From Desulfuromonas sp. (lineage in GTDB: Bacteria; Desulfobacterota; Desulfuromonadia; Desulfuromonadales; UBA2294): a DNA stretch of 36,173 nucleotides. The DNA lies in assembly GCA_002869615.1 (NCBI GenBank), contig PKUH01000035.1, positions 1-36,173 on the forward strand, read 5' to 3'. Each line of letters begins with the position of its first letter. Within the stretch, counting starts at the first letter, position 1. The notes beneath the pieces are model-generated. The model saw only the letters and a program-made list of their open reading frames with translations. It had not been told where the DNA came from and searched no databases. A program made the position numbers and the translations under genes. This document shows positions 8,050 to 17,344 of the stretch, piece after piece.

Positions 8050-8083
8050 CGGGCACGCTCTCCCGTGAAGGAAACCGTGCCCG
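8050..8083 (-). promoter_or_regulatory. Intra-operon hairpin between livK and livH
   Basis: CGGGCACG pairs perfectly with CGTGCCCG across an 18-nt loop, in the only sizeable gap of the liv operon. There is no proper T run after it on the minus strand (GCTTTATCC), so it looks more like an mRNA 3'-end stabiliser or weak attenuator than a full terminator. Confidence 0.6.
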
Positions 8084-8112
8084 ATAAGTCATCATTTTGA
8101 CCGCAACAGAGC

Positions 8113-9282
8113 CTAGTTCATCTTGCAATCTCCGACATAGGTGTTGGCATGGTCGGTAAAAACAGCCTTGAGGGTCTTGTTGGTAAAGCCGCCCTTGCCA
8201 TCCTCAACAACCTCGCGGATGTAAAGATTCTGGACCGGATGCTGGTTGGCGGCAAAAGCAAACTTGCCGCGCACCGAATCGAAATCGGCCTTACGGACAG
8301 CACTGCGCAGCTGCTCGAGTTTCGCCACATCACCGCCGACGCTCTTGAGGGCGCTGCCGATCAGACGGGCTGCTTCGTAACCCTGGCTGGCATAGAGGGT
8401 TGGTGTGCGGCCATAAGCTGCGCGAAAGGCTGAGACGAACTGCTTGTTGGCCGGATTGTCGAGATCGTGGGTCCACTGCGAGCCGTTCTTGACGCCGAGC
8501 GCGGCGGCGCCGACGGCGCCGAGCAGCCTCTCATCAAAGGAAAAGGCCGGCCCGAAGACCGGAATTGTTTTGTTCAGCCCGGACTGGGAAAACTGCTTGA
8601 GAAAGTTAATCCACATGCCGCCGGGGAGGAAGAAAAACACGCCATCCGGTTTGGCGGCTCTGAGGGCAGCGATCTCGGCCGCATAGTCCGACTGCCCGAG
8701 CTTGGTGTAGACCTCGCCGGCGATATTGCCGGTATAGTAGCGCTTGAAACCGGCCAGGTGGTCTTTGCCCGCCGGGTAATTGGGTGCCAGCAGGTAGACA
8801 TTCTTGAAGCCTTCGTCACTGACGTACTTGCCGACCACCTCATCAAGGTTGTCATTCTGGTAGGCGACATTAAAATAGTTCTCGTTGCACCCCTTGCCGG
8901 CAAGGGCCGAAGGACCGGCATTCGGGCTGATGTAAAGCACTTCGCTGCGCACAACCTTGGGCACCACGGCCAGGGCGACGTTTGAGAAGATGATCCCGGT
9001 CATGATCTTGACGCCATCGCGCTTGATGAAGCGGTTGGCAATCTGCTTCGCTTTGCCCGGGTCACGGCCGTCATCCTCAACCAGGAGCTCGACCGGGATG
9101 CCGCCGAGCTTCCCGTCTTCCTGGTCAATCGCCAGCTTGAAGCCATCACGTACTTCTTCGCCGAGATAACCGGCCTTGGTCGAAAGCGTCGTCACCATAC
9201 CGATCTTGACCGGCCCGGCTGCCAAAGCCGCCGATGGCAGTACCATCGCCAAAACAATAAATAACATGCACAGTTTCTTCAT
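8113..9282 (-). CDS. livK: LIV-type ABC transporter substrate-binding protein
   Basis: Periplasmic binding protein (Peripla_BP_6 family) of 389 residues. A signal peptide (MKKLCMLFIVLAMVLPSAALAA) precedes the mature start at about residue 23. The mature chain begins with the family pattern GPVKIGMVTTLS and ends in a Cys-containing tail, GDCKMN. The start at 9282 has an AGGGGGC site upstream; a frame extending to 9417 adds 45 residues ahead of the signal peptide and is rejected. The ligand cannot be read from the sequence. Members of this family bind branched-chain amino acids, amides or aromatic acids, and the gene symbol is by position only. Confidence 0.9.
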   Translation of the reverse strand: MKKLCMLFIVLAMVLPSAALAAGPVKIGMVTTLSTKAGYLGEEVRDGFKLAIDQEDGKLGGIPVELLVEDDGRDPGKAKQIANRFIKRDGVKIMTGIIFSNVALAVVPKVVRSEVLYISPNAGPSALAGKGCNENYFNVAYQNDNLDEVVGKYVSDEGFKNVYLLAPNYPAGKDHLAGFKRYYTGNIAGEVYTKLGQSDYAAEIAALRAAKPDGVFFFLPGGMWINFLKQFSQSGLNKTIPVFGPAFSFDERLLGAVGAAALGVKNGSQWTHDLDNPANKQFVSAFRAAYGRTPTLYASQGYEAARLIGSALKSVGGDVAKLEQLRSAVRKADFDSVRGKFAFAANQHPVQNLYIREVVEDGKGGFTNKTLKAVFTDHANTYVGDCKMN

Positions 9283-9588
9283 TTTTGCCCCCTGAGGCTT
9301 GAGATAAAATTTCCGACCAGTGACAGACAACCCGATAATCTGTTCATATTGCCGATCAACCGTAAGCACAACCGGACGTATCTTCGCACAAATCGTCTTC
9401 CTGTTGCAACAGATCACGCAAGCAGAGATCAGGCTCGACTACCCGAAGCGGATCGAAAAATTAATCATTTCCTGAAAAAAGAGGGCCGGCCTGCTGGACA
9501 ATCCTGCTTGATTGCGTTATCACTCAACTCCGCTTTGCGCTGTCGCGACGACAACCAGAGAGACCGCTGCCAGGAACCGCGAGTATCA
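9283..9588. other. Divergent intergenic region with a 12-bp palindrome
   Basis: A 306-nt gap between the divergent livK and EamA genes. It must hold both promoters, but I find no convincing -35/-10 pair. A perfect palindrome CTGTTGCAACAG lies at 9401-9412 and could be a regulator site. The reading frames through the region have no ribosome-binding site or family resemblance. Confidence 0.45.
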
Positions 9589-10479
9589 ATGAAACAGATC
9601 TTCAGCCTTATTGCAAAAAAACCGGTGGTCAGCCTTCTGCTCGGGACCATCTGCATCAGCCTCGCCCCGATATTCATCAAGGCCTCGGAGATGCCCCCCG
9701 ACAGTTCGGCTTTTTACCGGATGCTCTTCGCCGGGGTCTCGATCGGGGTTCTGTTACGATTACGCCGCGCAACATTCTCTTTCAACAAAAAACAGGTGTT
9801 CCTTCTGGCCGGCGGCGGACTTTTTCTCGCCCTCGATTTTATGGCCTGGCACCGCAGCATCAACCTGATCGGTCCCGGTTTTGCGACGCTGCTGACCAAC
9901 CTGCAGGTTTTCTTTACGGCGATCTTCTCTTTTCTGCTGTTCAGACAGCGGGTCTCGAAGCTCTTCATCCTGGCGGTGCCGGTCGCCCTGTTCGGCCTTT
10001 TTTTGATTACCGGTGCCGATCTCGATGCCATGACGGGCTATCAGGGAAAAGGGGTTCTGATGGGCCTGTTTTCGGCCCTCTTCTATTCCGGATATATCAT
10101 CTTTCTCCATCAAACGATGAAAGCTTCGGCTCTCGACGGAATGTCTTCAATGTTCGTCGTTTCCCTTTCGAGTACCACTCTTCTCGCTATCGCCGGGCCG
10201 ATCAATGGCGCCTCCTTTGTCATTCCCGACCTGCCGACCTTCGGCACGCTTCTCGGTGTCGGCATCCTGAGCACCACAATCGGCTGGACCCTGATCTCTT
10301 CATCGATGCGGGCCGTGCCGGTAACCACTGCCGGATTGATTTTGCTGCTGCAGCCGACCCTGGCTTTTGTCTGGGAAGTTCTCCTGTTCGCCAAACCGGT
10401 CGAGCTGCTGGAGACGGTCGGGGTTCTGCTGATTCTGGCGGCTATCTACTGCGGTTCCTATTCGAAACAGCAAGCCTGA
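9589..10479 (+). CDS. EamA/DMT-superfamily permease
   Basis: An inner-membrane protein of 296 residues made of two EamA repeats, about ten transmembrane helices. Repeat one contains APIFIKASEMPPDSSAFYRM, and repeat two GLFSALFYSGYIIFLHQTMK and ends with the typical LQPTLAFVWEVLLFAKPVE. Drug/metabolite transporters of this kind often export amino acids or metabolites, but the substrate is unknown here. The start at 9589 puts the first helix close to the N-terminus and has AGGAA about 12 nt upstream; the frame is open to 9349, but those 80 residues are charged and unlike the family. It is divergent from livK and followed by the leuC promoter. Confidence 0.88.
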   Translation: MKQIFSLIAKKPVVSLLLGTICISLAPIFIKASEMPPDSSAFYRMLFAGVSIGVLLRLRRATFSFNKKQVFLLAGGGLFLALDFMAWHRSINLIGPGFATLLTNLQVFFTAIFSFLLFRQRVSKLFILAVPVALFGLFLITGADLDAMTGYQGKGVLMGLFSALFYSGYIIFLHQTMKASALDGMSSMFVVSLSSTTLLAIAGPINGASFVIPDLPTFGTLLGVGILSTTIGWTLISSSMRAVPVTTAGLILLLQPTLAFVWEVLLFAKPVELLETVGVLLILAAIYCGSYSKQQA

Positions 10480-10562
10480 ACTGGCGAAAAACAGCTTATA
10501 ATAAAAAGCGGTCCTGTTCCGACCATTCAGACTATGGGTAATTTAGGTCCAATAAATGACTA

Positions 10563-10598
10563 TTCCGGTTTGACATCCGGAACCACTGGTCCATAATA
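10563..10598 (+). promoter_or_regulatory. leuC promoter with palindrome around the -35 box
   Basis: TTGACA (10570-10575) and CATAAT (10592-10597, 16-nt spacer) or ATAATA (17-nt spacer) form a good sigma-70 promoter. The -35 box is enclosed by the palindrome TTCCGG-N8-CCGGAA (10563-10582), a likely operator. The sequence GGTCCA(A)TAA also occurs twice, at about 10546 and 10589. Transcription would start near 10604, about 60 nt before leuC. Confidence 0.65.
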
Positions 10599-10665
10599 AA
10601 AAGCAGGAACATCAGTGATTTCAGGTTTTTATTGTCACCTGGAAAAAACATCAAGGATATATTAC

Positions 10666-12081
<1,416 letters not shown>

Positions 12082-12300
12082 ATCACCAAGGCACCAAGAA
12101 CACCAACAGGTCCAAGGCGTAAAGCATGTTAAACGGAGAGACGGGGAGAGGCGGAGTGAAATTCATAAAGTGCATAAGCTCACCCCTTAAAATCGATGGT
12201 TTTGATCTAATCAATAAATCCAGGTTTTGTTTTTCTCTCCCTCTCAGCGGCTCTCCGTTAACATATTTTTGATTACTTGGTTCCTTGGTCTATTGGTGAT
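12082..12300. repeat. Inverted-repeat element inserted between leuC and leuD
   Basis: The ends ATCACCAA (12082-12089) and TTGGTGAT (12293-12300) are perfect inverted repeats. Inside them, GTTAAACGGAGAGACGGGGA (left) faces the inverse of GTTAACGGAGAGCCGCTGAG (right). The modules match those at 148-226. The centre, 12160-12235, shows no gene. It is non-coding, abuts the leuC stop codon exactly and lies inside an operon, so RNA copies could fold into a long hairpin between the two cistrons. Confidence 0.8.
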
Positions 12301-12329
12301 AAACAGCTTTATGTAAAGAGGATGAATCA

Positions 12330-12989
12330 ATGGAAAAATTTACAACACTGACCGGATTGGTTGCACCGCTCGATCGTTCCAACGTCGATACCGATGCGAT
12401 CATCCCGAAACAGTTTCTCAAGTCGATCAAGCGGACCGGTTTCGGTCCCAACCTGTTCGACGAATGGCGTTATCTCGACCATGGTGAGCCGGGGGTGGAT
12501 TGTACTGACCGGCCGATCAACACCGACTTTGTCCTCAACCGGCAGCGCTACCAGGGTGCCCGGATCCTTCTGACGCGCGCCAATTTCGGCTGCGGCTCAT
12601 CGCGTGAACATGCGCAGTGGGCCCTGCTCGATTACGGCTTCCGGGTGATTATTGCACCGAGTTTTGCCGATATCTTTCAGAACAACTGCTTCAAGAACGG
12701 GATCCTGCCGATCACCCTTCCTGCCGAAGAAATCGACAAACTTTTTGTTGAAGTTGAGTCGACCGAGGGCTACACCCTGAACGTCGACCTGGAACATCAG
12801 CATATCGAAAAACCGGACGGTAAGCAGCTTCCATTTTCTGTTGACGAATTTAAAAAACACTGCCTGCTCAACGGCCTCGATGATATCGGCCAGAGCCTGC
12901 AGCATCGAGACAAGATCACGGCATTTGAAATGTCACGTCGGCAGCAGCGTCCCTGGCTGTTTCAGGACAATCAGGGTCAACAGCCTTAA
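12330..12989 (+). CDS. leuD: 3-isopropylmalate dehydratase small subunit
   Basis: Swivelling-domain partner of LeuC, 219 residues, slightly longer than the usual 200 or so. Family motifs are [20 protein letters not shown] near residue 18, [20 protein letters not shown] at about 81-100 and [18 protein letters not shown]. The ATG is preceded by GAGG. It is downstream of leuC but separated from it by the repeat element at 12082-12300, and it is followed 13 nt later by ilvB. Confidence 0.97.
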   Translation: MEKFTTLTGLVAPLDRSNVDTDAIIPKQFLKSIKRTGFGPNLFDEWRYLDHGEPGVDCTDRPINTDFVLNRQRYQGARILLTRANFGCGSSREHAQWALLDYGFRVIIAPSFADIFQNNCFKNGILPITLPAEEIDKLFVEVESTEGYTLNVDLEHQHIEKPDGKQLPFSVDEFKKHCLLNGLDDIGQSLQHRDKITAFEMSRRQQRPWLFQDNQGQQP

Positions 12990-13002
12990 AGAAAGAGAAA
13001 AC

Positions 13003-14772
13003 ATGACTGGAAAAGAACTTGTTATCAAGGCTTTGAAGGAACAGAAGGTCCGTTACATTTTCGGATATACCGGCGGCGCCATCATGCCGGTGTTCGATGT
13101 CATGGACCAACAGGATGAGATCGTCTTTATCATGTCGCGTCACGAGCAGGGTGCAGGTTTTATGGCCCAGGGTCTCTCCCGGGCCTCCCTGTCGAACCCG
13201 GAACCGCAGATCGGCGTCTGCATGTCGACCTCAGGGCCCGGCGCCATGAACCTGGTGACCGCCGTTGCCGATGCCCATATGGATTCGGTGCCGATCATCG
13301 CCATCACCGGCCAGGTCGCGACCGGGGTTATCGCCACCGACGCTTTCCAGGAAAGCGATGTTGTCGGGGTGATGATGCCGATCACCAAGCAGACCTACAT
13401 GCCCCTGCAGACCGAAGAGATCGAGTCAACAATCCATGAAGCCTTCTATGTCGCCAATACCGGCAGACGCGGCCCGGTTGTGATCGATATCCAGAAAGAT
13501 GTGCAGCAGAACGAAGTCGCGGCCGATTACAGCTTCGATGCGCGCTCATTCCGACCGAATTTGCCCGGCTTTTTTTATCACCCTTCGCCGGAGCGGGAGC
13601 CTGTTCATCGGGCGGTGCAGCTGATCAACAGCAGCGATCAGCCGGTTATCTTCTGCGGGCATGGCGTCATTGACAGCCAGGCCGGAGACCTGTTGCAGGA
13701 GTTTGCCGAAAAGACCAATATTCCGGTCGCCTTCACCCTGCACGGCCTGTCGGCGATGCCGGTCGACCATCGGTTGAGCCTCGGCATGATGGGGATGCAC
13801 GGCACGGTCGAGGCCAACCGCGCCATCATGGAGGCCGACCTGATCATCTCCTTCGGCATGCGCTTCGATGACCGGGTGACCGGCAAGCTCGAGGAATACG
13901 CGGCCGGCGCCGACGTCATCCACGTCGAGATCGATCCTTCGGAAATCGACAAGAACGTTACGACTTCGATCGCCATCAATGCCGATGTCGGCCGCACCCT
14001 GCATGTTTTGTTGAGCGACCCGGAGCTGACCTCACGCCCCCGTCTCAAGTGGTTTTCACAGATCGATGAATTCCGTGAAGAGACCAGGGCCGAAACCGAG
14101 GAAGAGATTGCCACGGCGGTCGGCAGCGGCGGCCAGCTGCTGATGAAGTCGATTGTCCATCGCCTCTCCGAACTGACCGGCGGTGCCGACAACATCATCC
14201 CGGACGTCGGCCAGCATCAGATGATATCGGCCCGCTTCTACAACTTTCAGAAAAACAACACCTGGTTTACCTCCGGCGGCGCCGGGACCATGGGCTGCTC
14301 GCTGCCGATGGCGATCGGGGTCAAGCTGGCGCGGCCGGACGAACGGGTCTGGTCGATCAGCGGCGATGGCGGCTTCCAGATGAACATCCAGGAACTCGGT
14401 ACCATCATGGAACACAACATCGACGTCAAGATCATGATTCTCAACAACGGCTATCTCGGCATGGTCCGCCAGTGGCAAACCCTCTTCTTCGACGGACGCT
14501 ATGCCGGAACGCCGATGCTCAGCCCCGACTTCGGGCAGATCGCCGCCGCCTACAACATTCCTTATCTGAAGGTCGATACTCCGGAAAATATCGATTCAGC
14601 GATCATGGCCGCCATCGAGCATGATGGTGCCTTTATCCTGGAGTTTATCTGCGACCCGTCCGAGATCGTCCTGCCGATGATCCCTTCCGGCGGCGGTTTT
14701 GACAATATGATCATTCGCAAACCGACTGCCGAGCCGAAACCGACAAACAAAGGACAAACCGATGTCGAGTGA
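13003..14772 (+). CDS. ilvB: Acetolactate synthase large (catalytic) subunit
   Basis: Forms acetolactate from two pyruvates, or acetohydroxybutyrate, using thiamine diphosphate; first common step to Val, Leu and Ile. The protein has 589 residues. The catalytic Glu sits in MSRHEQGAGFMAQG (about residue 48). The FAD-region motif FGMRFDDRVTGKL is present, and the TPP-binding stretch runs from GDGGFQMNIQEL to ILNNGYLGMVRQWQ. The start MTGKELVIKALKEQ at 13003 fits the family; the open frame back to 12841 overlaps leuD and is rejected. It overlaps ilvN by 11 nt. Confidence 0.97.
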   Translation: MTGKELVIKALKEQKVRYIFGYTGGAIMPVFDVMDQQDEIVFIMSRHEQGAGFMAQGLSRASLSNPEPQIGVCMSTSGPGAMNLVTAVADAHMDSVPIIAITGQVATGVIATDAFQESDVVGVMMPITKQTYMPLQTEEIESTIHEAFYVANTGRRGPVVIDIQKDVQQNEVAADYSFDARSFRPNLPGFFYHPSPEREPVHRAVQLINSSDQPVIFCGHGVIDSQAGDLLQEFAEKTNIPVAFTLHGLSAMPVDHRLSLGMMGMHGTVEANRAIMEADLIISFGMRFDDRVTGKLEEYAAGADVIHVEIDPSEIDKNVTTSIAINADVGRTLHVLLSDPELTSRPRLKWFSQIDEFREETRAETEEEIATAVGSGGQLLMKSIVHRLSELTGGADNIIPDVGQHQMISARFYNFQKNNTWFTSGGAGTMGCSLPMAIGVKLARPDERVWSISGDGGFQMNIQELGTIMEHNIDVKIMILNNGYLGMVRQWQTLFFDGRYAGTPMLSPDFGQIAAAYNIPYLKVDTPENIDSAIMAAIEHDGAFILEFICDPSEIVLPMIPSGGGFDNMIIRKPTAEPKPTNKGQTDVE

Positions 14773-15244
14773 TATGAAACGGAGAGCCATCCTGATGTTT
14801 ATGCACGACCGCCCCGGCGTGCTGAACAAGATATCAATGATGATCCGCAAAAAAATGTACAACGTCGACACCCTGACCGTCTGTAGTGCCAAGACCCCTG
14901 GCAGTAGCCGCATGACCCTGACCCTGCGCGAGAATGACGACGCCAAGGTGCAGCAGGTGATCCGGCAACTCGAAAAGTTCATCGAGGTGATCTCGGCCAA
15001 GGAACTCGACCGGGATTCAAGCTACTGGCGCGAGGTCGCAATCCTGAAGGTTGAAGCCGACGAGGCGACGTTGAAAAAGTTCGCTCCGAAATACAATTTC
15101 GAAATCCTCGACCAGCAGAAGGAAAACATCACGATTATCCAGATTGTCGGCGCAATACAACACATCGACGACTTCATGGAGGAGATCGGTCAGGAGCATA
15201 TTCTCGAAATTGCCCGCACCGGCGTCACCGCCCTGGAGCAGTAA
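14762..15244 (+). CDS. ilvN: Acetolactate synthase small (regulatory) subunit
   Basis: Regulatory partner of IlvB that confers valine feedback inhibition in the family. It has 160 residues with an N-terminal ACT domain ([20 protein letters not shown], residues about 14-33) and the longer C-terminal ALS small-subunit domain, so it is the IlvH/IlvN long form. Translation starts inside the end of ilvB (overlap 11 nt), implying translational coupling; a second ATG at 14774 is possible. Followed by ilvD after 4 nt. Confidence 0.96.
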   Translation: MSSDMKRRAILMFMHDRPGVLNKISMMIRKKMYNVDTLTVCSAKTPGSSRMTLTLRENDDAKVQQVIRQLEKFIEVISAKELDRDSSYWREVAILKVEADEATLKKFAPKYNFEILDQQKENITIIQIVGAIQHIDDFMEEIGQEHILEIARTGVTALEQ

Positions 15245-15248
15245 CCCA

Positions 15249-16976
15249 ATGAAACGCCGCAGCACCGACATCACCGGCCGCAAAGGGAGCGGTCACTGGG
15301 TCCGCCGCAGTGCCGCCCGGGCGATGCTCCGCGCCGTCGGTTTTAATGATACCGATTTTGATAAACCGCTGATCGCTCTCTCCGTCGCCTACACCAACGG
15401 CACCCCCTGTAACGATCACCTCCGCGAGCTTGGCGACCGGCTGCAGCAAGAACTCGAGCAGGCCGGCGGCAAGGTTATCCTGTTCGGTACTCCGGTCGTT
15501 TCGGACGGTATCGCCATGGGGACCGAGGCGATGAAGTACTCCCTGGTCAGCCGTGAAGTGATCGCCGACAGCATCGAGCTGATGACCGAAGGATACCGCT
15601 GTGATGCCGTGATCACTCTCTCCGGCTGCGACAAAACCATACCGGGCTCGCTGATGCCGATCGCCCGCAACAATCTGATCGGCCTGACCCTCTATGGCGG
15701 CAGCATCCTTCCGGGTCGTCATGCCGGTCAAGACATCAACATCGTCAGCGCCTTCGAGGCGATCGGTGCGCATGCAGCGGGCCGGATTGACGACGACGAA
15801 CTGCACGCCATCGAATGCCATGCCTGCCCCGGTGCCGGATCCTGCGCCGGCATGTATACGGCGAACACCATGGCCGCGGCGATCGAGGCGATGGGTATGA
15901 GTCTTCCCGGCTCCTCCTCCAACGTTGCGGTCGATAGCGCCAACCGGCTCTCCGAACAGAAGATCGCAGATTGCAGGAAATCGGCGGAGGCATTGATCAA
16001 TCTTCTCGAAAACGACATTCATGCGGCCGACATCATGACCCGTAAAGCATTTGAAAACGCCCTGACCGTCGTCTGGGCATTGGGCGGGTCGACCAATGCC
16101 GTCCTCCATCTGCTTGCCCTGGCCAGCGAAGCTGAAGTCGATCTGACTCTGGCCGATATTGCCGGCATTACCCGCACCGTCCCGCTGCTCGGCAATTTCA
16201 AACCGTTCGGCAAGTATGTCATGAATGACCTGCATCCCCTCGGCGGTATTCCGATGGTGATGCGCCTGCTGCTCGAAAACGGCTACCTGCACGGCGACTG
16301 CCTGACCGTAACCGGAAAAACCGTAGCGGCCAATCTTGAGCAGGCCGCCCCTTTTCCGGTTGACCAGGATGTCATTTTCCCGCCCGCTGATCCGTATGCA
16401 CCGGCCAATCAGCACATTCGGATCCTGCACGGAAATCTGGCCAGCGACGGGTGCGTCCTTAAAATGAGCGGCAAAGCGCTTAAAAGCATGTCCGGTCCGG
16501 CCCGGGTTTTCGATTGCGAGGAGGACGCGTTATCGACGATTCTCGAGGAACGGATCGAACCGGGAGATGTCGTCGTCATCCGCTATGAAGGACCGTGCGG
16601 TGGCCCCGGCATGCGTGAAATGCTGGCTCCGTCGGCCGCCCTGATGGGAGCCGGTCTCGGCGACAGTGTCGCCCTGATCACCGACGGCCGTTTCTCCGGC
16701 GGTACGCACGGCATCATGATCGGCCATATTACCCCGGAAGCCCACAGCAGCGGACCGCTGGCCGCGGTCAGGGAAGGTGACCGGATTATCATTGATCTCG
16801 AAAAAGATGAATTGAACCTCGACCTCGCACCGACCGAACTGCAAAAACGGCTTGACGATTGGCAACCCGTGGAGAGCCGCTTCACACACGGCGTTCTCGC
16901 CAAATATGCACGGCTTGTCTCTCCGGCTTCAACCGGCGCTGTGACCAGCCGGAACAAGAGCTCGTCAACTCGGTAA
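15249..16976 (+). CDS. ilvD: Dihydroxy-acid dehydratase
   Basis: Dehydrates 2,3-dihydroxyisovalerate and its Ile-pathway homologue to the 2-oxo acids. The protein has 575 residues. Fe-S ligands are visible in [22 protein letters not shown] and [20 protein letters not shown]. The C-terminus shows [14 protein letters not shown] and [18 protein letters not shown]. The chosen start at 15249 ([20 protein letters not shown]) lies 4 nt after ilvN; the longer frame to 15144 lies within ilvN. It is the last gene of the leuCD-ilvBND operon, so the operon makes all branched-chain steps except IlvC, LeuA, LeuB and the transaminase. Confidence 0.97.
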   Translation: MKRRSTDITGRKGSGHWVRRSAARAMLRAVGFNDTDFDKPLIALSVAYTNGTPCNDHLRELGDRLQQELEQAGGKVILFGTPVVSDGIAMGTEAMKYSLVSREVIADSIELMTEGYRCDAVITLSGCDKTIPGSLMPIARNNLIGLTLYGGSILPGRHAGQDINIVSAFEAIGAHAAGRIDDDELHAIECHACPGAGSCAGMYTANTMAAAIEAMGMSLPGSSSNVAVDSANRLSEQKIADCRKSAEALINLLENDIHAADIMTRKAFENALTVVWALGGSTNAVLHLLALASEAEVDLTLADIAGITRTVPLLGNFKPFGKYVMNDLHPLGGIPMVMRLLLENGYLHGDCLTVTGKTVAANLEQAAPFPVDQDVIFPPADPYAPANQHIRILHGNLASDGCVLKMSGKALKSMSGPARVFDCEEDALSTILEERIEPGDVVVIRYEGPCGGPGMREMLAPSAALMGAGLGDSVALITDGRFSGGTHGIMIGHITPEAHSSGPLAAVREGDRIIIDLEKDELNLDLAPTELQKRLDDWQPVESRFTHGVLAKYARLVSPASTGAVTSRNKSSSTR

Positions 16977-17016
16977 ATCGCTTAAAACAACAGGCTCAAT
17001 CTTACCGCTGACCGAC

Positions 17017-17053
17017 TGATATCAGTTGCATTCAAGCTGAGCAACTGATATCA
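17017..17053. promoter_or_regulatory. Perfect 13-bp inverted repeat after ilvD
   Basis: TGATATCAGTTGC and GCAACTGATATCA are perfect inverses separated by 11 nt. Each arm itself contains TGATATCA, an 8-bp palindrome. No T tract follows on either strand, so it is not a standard terminator. It may be an mRNA 3'-end hairpin or an operator for the small ORF at 17098. Confidence 0.6.
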
Positions 17054-17097
17054 TGACAAAAAAGGTAATAATTAAACCTGAATCAATGGAGTAAATC

Positions 17098-17187
17098 ATG
17101 TTTGAAGGATTTCTCATCGGTTTTACATTCTGGGCCCTCCCCGCTGCACTCGCATGGGGCTGGCGCCTTGTCCGTCATTCACAATAA
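17098..17187 (+). CDS. 29-residue single-span membrane peptide
   Basis: A short frame, MFEGFLIGFTFWALPAALAW followed by GWRLVRHSQ. GGAG lies 8 nt before the ATG. About 21 residues form one hydrophobic, aromatic-rich helix followed by a basic tail, so it would sit in the inner membrane with the C-terminus inside. I know no family for it. It is preceded by the 17017-17053 inverted repeat and followed by a hairpin at 17191-17226. Its reality rests on the ribosome-binding site and the membrane-like composition only. Confidence 0.5.
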   Translation: MFEGFLIGFTFWALPAALAWGWRLVRHSQ

Positions 17188-17190
17188 CTA

Positions 17191-17226
17191 ATAATAAAAA
17201 AAGAGCCCGCTTTCAAGCGGGCTCTT
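17191..17226 (-). terminator. Terminator of the tatD-tcdA-tauE-kinase operon
   Basis: AAGAGCCCGC pairs perfectly with GCGGGCTCTT around a 6-nt loop. On the minus strand a TTTTTTTATTATT tail follows, so it chiefly ends minus-strand transcription from the kinase gene. It also lies just after the plus-strand 29-residue ORF. Confidence 0.88.
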
Positions 17227-17248
17227 CCCGTATAAGATCGAGTGTTTC

Positions 17249-17341
17249 CTAAAATCCCTGATTCAGCGTAAACGAAAGCTTGGAGTATTTGAGGAACGGC
17301 TCCCGACGGTGATCCGGCCCTGCACCCAGGCCAGGTTTCAT
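17249..17341 (-). CDS. Possible 30-residue ORF, or gene remnant, after the kinase
   Basis: The frame begins with ATG one codon after the kinase stop and in the same phase, so it could be an extension by stop-codon read-through or a separate peptide. There is no clear ribosome-binding site. The end KYSKLSFTLNQGF has alternating hydrophobic residues and a terminal Phe, as in the last strand of outer-membrane barrels, so it could be a remnant of such a gene. A terminator follows. Support is weak. Confidence 0.25.
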   Translation of the reverse strand: MKPGLGAGPDHRREPFLKYSKLSFTLNQGF

Positions 17342-17344
17342 GAA

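Noticed and set aside
10534-10596. 20-codon frame before leuC as a possible leader peptide
   Set aside because: It overlaps the promoter itself, has no ribosome-binding site and is not rich in Leu, Ile or Val.
15225-16430. 401-codon minus-strand frame opposite ilvD
   Set aside because: Antisense shadow of an unmistakable dihydroxy-acid dehydratase.
17017-17053. Intrinsic terminator for ilvD
   Set aside because: The stem is AT-rich and no T run follows on either strand, so I keep it as an inverted repeat of unknown role.
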